A stretch of DNA of 64,000 nt from Lysobacter dokdonensis DS-58 (GTDB taxonomy: Bacteria; Pseudomonadota; Gammaproteobacteria; Xanthomonadales; Xanthomonadaceae), in the NCBI RefSeq assembly GCF_000770795.1, contig NZ_JRKJ01000002.1, positions 310,001 to 374,000 of the forward strand, read 5' to 3'. Shown here piece after piece: positions 61,204-64,000 of the stretch. The number at the start of each line of letters is the position of its first letter. The first letter of the stretch is position 1. A model generated the notes under the pieces. The model had not been told where the DNA came from. It ran no database searches and worked only from the letters and a program-made list of their open reading frames with translations. Position numbers and translations under genes: made by a program.

Positions 61204-62772
61204 ATGGCCAGCGCGAAGAACGCCAAGAAGCCCAACATCCTGGTGATCTGGGGCGACGACATCGGCACGTGGAATGTCGGCGCCTACACCCACGGCATGA
61301 TGGGCCACACACCGAACATCGACAGCATCGCGCACGACGGCATGCTGTTCACCGACCACTACGGGCAACCCAGCTGCACCGCGGGCCGCGCGGCCTTCAT
61401 CATGGGCCAATTGCCGATCCGCACGGGCATGACCACCGTCGGCATCCCCGGTTCGACGCGCGGGATCCAGGCCAGCGATCCGACGTTGGCGGAAGTCCTG
61501 AAGTCGCAAGGCTACGTGACTGCGCAGTTCGGCAAGAACCACCTGGGCGATCGCAACGAATTCCTGCCGACGATGCACGGGTTCGACGAATGGTTCGGCA
61601 ACCTCTACCACCTCAACGCGGAGGAGGAACCCGAGGAACTCGACTATCCGGGACAGAAGAACCCCAAGTACAAGGAAATGTTCGGCCCGCGCGGCGTGTT
61701 GCACGCCTGGGCGACGGACAAGGACGATGCCACCGAAGACAAGAAGTTCGGCAAGGTCGGAAAACAGAAGATCGAAGACACCGGCCCGCTGACGCGCGAA
61801 CGCATGCTGACCATCGATGGCGAAGTCCTCGGCCACACGCTCGATTGGCTCGACCGCGCGGTCAAGGGCGGCAAGCCGTTCTTCTGCTGGCACAACACCA
61901 CCGCGTGCCACATCTGGTCGCATTCGCCGAAGAAGTACATCCAGATGGCGGTCGACGAAGGACGCGCCGAAGAGGACATCTACCGCGCCAAGATGATCGA
62001 GCACGACGAACAGGTCGGCACGCTGCTGCAGAAGCTCAGGGACCTGGGCGTCGAAGACAACACGATCGTCATGTACAGCACCGACAACGGCAACGAGTTG
62101 ATGTACTGGCCCGATGGCGGCTACGCGCCGTTCGCGGGCGAGAAAGGCACCACGTGGGAAGGCGGCGTGCGCGTGCCGTGCCTCATGAAATGGCCGGGCC
62201 ACATCAAGCCCGGCAGCGTGTCCAACGGCGTGCAGAACCACGAGGACGTGTACGCCACGCTTGCCGCGGCGGCAGGCCTGCCGGACCTCAAGGAGAAGCT
62301 GCTCAAGGGCTACGAAATGAACGGCACCAAGTACAAGGTGCACCTGGACGGCTACAACAACCTCGATCACTGGACGGGCAAGTCGGACAAGAGCGCGCGC
62401 CGCGAGATCTTCTACTACGACGAGACCGACCTCATGGCGATCCGCGTGGACAATTGGAAGATGCACATCGGCGTGAAGAACAACGGCAGCTGGTTCGACC
62501 CGAAGACCTATCCGAGCGTGCCCTACATCTTCAACCTGCGCATGGATCCGATGGAAAAGATGTCACCGCACTCGCACGAGTGGGGGTACATCGGCCGCAA
62601 GTTCCTCGCGTCAAAACTGTGGGCGCCGACGGGCGCGGGGCCTTTCATCGCCGCGCACCTGAAGAGCCTGCAGGAATTCCCGCCGTCGCAGGGCGCCGAC
62701 ACGCTCAGCCTGAAGAAGGCGCTGGAAGAGGCCCAGCGCAAGATGCAGACGCCGCACGGGAGCAGCAACTAG
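61204..62772 (+). CDS. Arylsulfatase-family enzyme
   Basis: A 522-residue sulfatase without a recognisable signal peptide (it starts MASAKNAKKPNILVIWGDD). Metal ligands are GDD at 17-19 and DNGNE later; the formylglycine site is Cys58 in PSCTAGRAAF, a CxAxR form rather than CxPxR, a variant shared with a known group of arylsulfatases. HNTTACHIWSH and EKGTTWEGGVRVP are family motifs. It needs a formylglycine-generating enzyme, not seen here. The SD is weak (GGAG). The lack of a signal suggests a cytoplasmic location or a missed start. Confidence 0.9.
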   Translation: MASAKNAKKPNILVIWGDDIGTWNVGAYTHGMMGHTPNIDSIAHDGMLFTDHYGQPSCTAGRAAFIMGQLPIRTGMTTVGIPGSTRGIQASDPTLAEVLKSQGYVTAQFGKNHLGDRNEFLPTMHGFDEWFGNLYHLNAEEEPEELDYPGQKNPKYKEMFGPRGVLHAWATDKDDATEDKKFGKVGKQKIEDTGPLTRERMLTIDGEVLGHTLDWLDRAVKGGKPFFCWHNTTACHIWSHSPKKYIQMAVDEGRAEEDIYRAKMIEHDEQVGTLLQKLRDLGVEDNTIVMYSTDNGNELMYWPDGGYAPFAGEKGTTWEGGVRVPCLMKWPGHIKPGSVSNGVQNHEDVYATLAAAAGLPDLKEKLLKGYEMNGTKYKVHLDGYNNLDHWTGKSDKSARREIFYYDETDLMAIRVDNWKMHIGVKNNGSWFDPKTYPSVPYIFNLRMDPMEKMSPHSHEWGYIGRKFLASKLWAPTGAGPFIAAHLKSLQEFPPSQGADTLSLKKALEEAQRKMQTPHGSSN

Positions 62773-63557
62773 CGCGCGGGATACATCAGCGTCAGCGTGG
62801 CCCGGACGCCCCAGTCCGGGCCGCCTTCGGGCGTCTCGAAGAAGTAACGCACGCCGAACTGCCAGCTCAACATCTGCGAGCCGGCCTTCATCACCTGGCT
62901 GTAGCCGGCATTGAACGGCACGGTCCACTGGTCGTGCTTCCAGTCATACGTCGATTCGAAATTGAACGACAACGTCCGTCCCTTTCCGATGCCTTTCGCG
63001 AGGAACGGTTGGAGGAACGTCGAACTGATGTCCTGTCGCTCGTCCGCGCCGGCGACCGACCATATGTGGTTGACCAGCGCGCCGTACGACCATCCACGGT
63101 CCTGCTTCAGCAACACGGCGGTCGGCCCGATGCCCCATTTCTCCGTGCCGAGCACGTCATCCGTCGCAGTCGGCAACAGGAATGCGGGACCGACGCCGAT
63201 GATCCAGCCGCTGCTGGTCGGCTCCTTCGGCGTGAAGAACAAACTTTGCGTCGTGTCGCCGAGACCGAAAGCGCTGCCCGACCCCGGCGGCACGTGATCC
63301 TGGTACACGACCGGGAGGATCGTGCGCGAGATCATGTTCCAGTGCTCGGAGATCGACATCGGCACGACCGGCTGCACGTTGACGTACGTGCGGCTGCCGC
63401 GGTCGGCGTAGCCGTCGTCGTGGTTGAACTGGAACGGCACGCTGATCAGGTCGGAGACCGGATTGGACAGCTTCTTCGCAAGTTCGTCCGCGTCCTGGGC
63501 GCGCGCCGCGAGCGGCGCGGCCAGGAGCGCGAGGCAAAGCAGATGCCGACGACTCAC
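62769..63557 (-). CDS. Outer-membrane transporter/porin-like beta-barrel (GTG start)
   Basis: A 262-residue exported protein with a signal peptide (cleavage near ARA-QDA). It shows alternating beta-strands with terminal aromatic residues, resembling MetA-pathway-type or 'transporter' small barrels (VSDLISVPFQFNHDDGYADRGSRTYVNVQPVVPM). The GTG at 63557 overlaps the stop of the sulfatase upstream of it (GTGA), and the two are co-transcribed. Its stop shares three bases (CTAG) with that of the convergent arylsulfatase. A role in taking up or exporting products of sulfatase action is inferred from position only. Confidence 0.78.
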   Translation of the reverse strand: MSRRHLLCLALLAAPLAARAQDADELAKKLSNPVSDLISVPFQFNHDDGYADRGSRTYVNVQPVVPMSISEHWNMISRTILPVVYQDHVPPGSGSAFGLGDTTQSLFFTPKEPTSSGWIIGVGPAFLLPTATDDVLGTEKWGIGPTAVLLKQDRGWSYGALVNHIWSVAGADERQDISSTFLQPFLAKGIGKGRTLSFNFESTYDWKHDQWTVPFNAGYSQVMKAGSQMLSWQFGVRYFFETPEGGPDWGVRATLTLMYPAR

Positions 63558-64000
63558 GAGGCTCCTTGCGGAAGCTCGGCCATCTTCTGCTGCGCCTGCT
63601 CGAGGTTGAAACTGCCGGGCGTCTGCGCCGGCGGGAACTCGCGGAACGTCCCGAGGAACTCCGCGGCCGCCGCCTGTGCACCGTAGATCCAGTACACATG
63701 GTGGAACACCCAATCCCAATACGTGTTCGACGTGATGTCGGCGCGCTCGAACGGATCGGTGCGGAGGTTGAACATCTTCGGCACGCGCAACGAGGTGAAC
63801 GGCTCGGCCCACACCTGCATGGTGCCCTTGCAACGCTGTTCCATGAAGACGATCTTCCAGTGTTGCCAGCGGATGCCGAGGATGTCGCCGTCGTCGCTGA
63901 AGTAGAAGAACCACTTGCGCGGCCCTTCCTCGCTGTCGCCCGTGAGGTACGGCAGGAAGTTGTAGCCGTCGATGTGGTTCTTGTACTTGCGCCCATTGAC
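63554..64000 (-). CDS. Second arylsulfatase-family enzyme, N-terminus beyond window
   Basis: The C-terminal 148 residues of a sulfatase. VNGRKYKNHIDGYNFLPYLTG, GDILGIRWQHWKIVFMEQ and LRVPKMFNLRTDPFERADI match the C-terminal part of the arylsulfatase at 61204 (NGTKYKVHLDGYNN, IFNLRMDPMEKM). The catalytic site lies outside the window. It is coupled by a GTGA overlap to the beta-barrel gene. Confidence 0.87.
   Translation of the reverse strand, partial: VNGRKYKNHIDGYNFLPYLTGDSEEGPRKWFFYFSDDGDILGIRWQHWKIVFMEQRCKGTMQVWAEPFTSLRVPKMFNLRTDPFERADITSNTYWDWVFHHVYWIYGAQAAAAEFLGTFREFPPAQTPGSFNLEQAQQKMAELPQGAS

Overview
The window is about 64 kb of very GC-rich DNA from a Gram-negative bacterium. Several things point to the Xanthomonadaceae, most likely a Lysobacter-like soil or plant-associated species: strong GC bias at third codon positions, two large TonB-dependent receptors, an ESPR-type autotransporter, many secreted hydrolases and sulfatases, and an Entner-Doudoroff operon tied to maltodextrin genes. 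This placement is inferred from gene content and style; no rRNA or other marker is present. I see no tRNA or rRNA gene, CRISPR array, integrase, transposase or phage gene.

Layout. 1-13 kb is ordinary chromosome: a PLP decarboxylase cut by the window edge, an M50-like membrane protein, a Kef/YbaL-type antiporter, a secreted protein with 11-residue repeats, a SRAP/YedK homologue that has lost its catalytic residues, a TPR-CPBP membrane protease, several small secreted or hypothetical proteins, a serine hydrolase and an AraC regulator. 13-20 kb holds an autotransporter, a LacI-family regulator, ribonuclease R and a QueC-like PP-loop protein.

20-44 kb is the centrepiece, a starch/maltodextrin-to-Entner-Doudoroff island. 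It has two secreted GH13 amylases, a GH13 alpha-glucosidase, a six-hairpin glycosidase, a pullulanase fused to an esterase, a GPH/SLC45-like and a sugar-porter MFS transporter, a MalA-like TonB-dependent receptor, and the operon zwf-pgl-edd-glk-eda, in which every junction overlaps. Three near-identical copies of the palindrome TGAATACGTATTCA lie in the three intergenic regions that drive these blocks (25667, 34511, 43478). This suggests a single LacI-type regulon taking polymer breakdown outside the cell, through outer- and inner-membrane uptake, to glucose phosphorylation and the ED pathway. The regulator at 15801-16850 is a candidate.

44-53 kb carries a TPR protein, a Tat-exported beta-helix protein, an orphan ExbD, a beta-lactamase-fold hydrolase, and a transglutaminase-like protein translationally coupled to an Oar-like TonB-dependent receptor. 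53.5-58 kb is a probable murein-peptide salvage operon (DUF819 membrane protein, NlpC/P60 peptidase, L-Ala-D/L-Glu epimerase, RpiR regulator). 58-64 kb has an S9 peptidase, a three-gene unit (winged-helix regulator plus two small DUF5985-like membrane proteins) and a sulfatase locus that runs off the right edge. Most operons are tightly packed, with ATGA, GTGA or TGATG overlaps.
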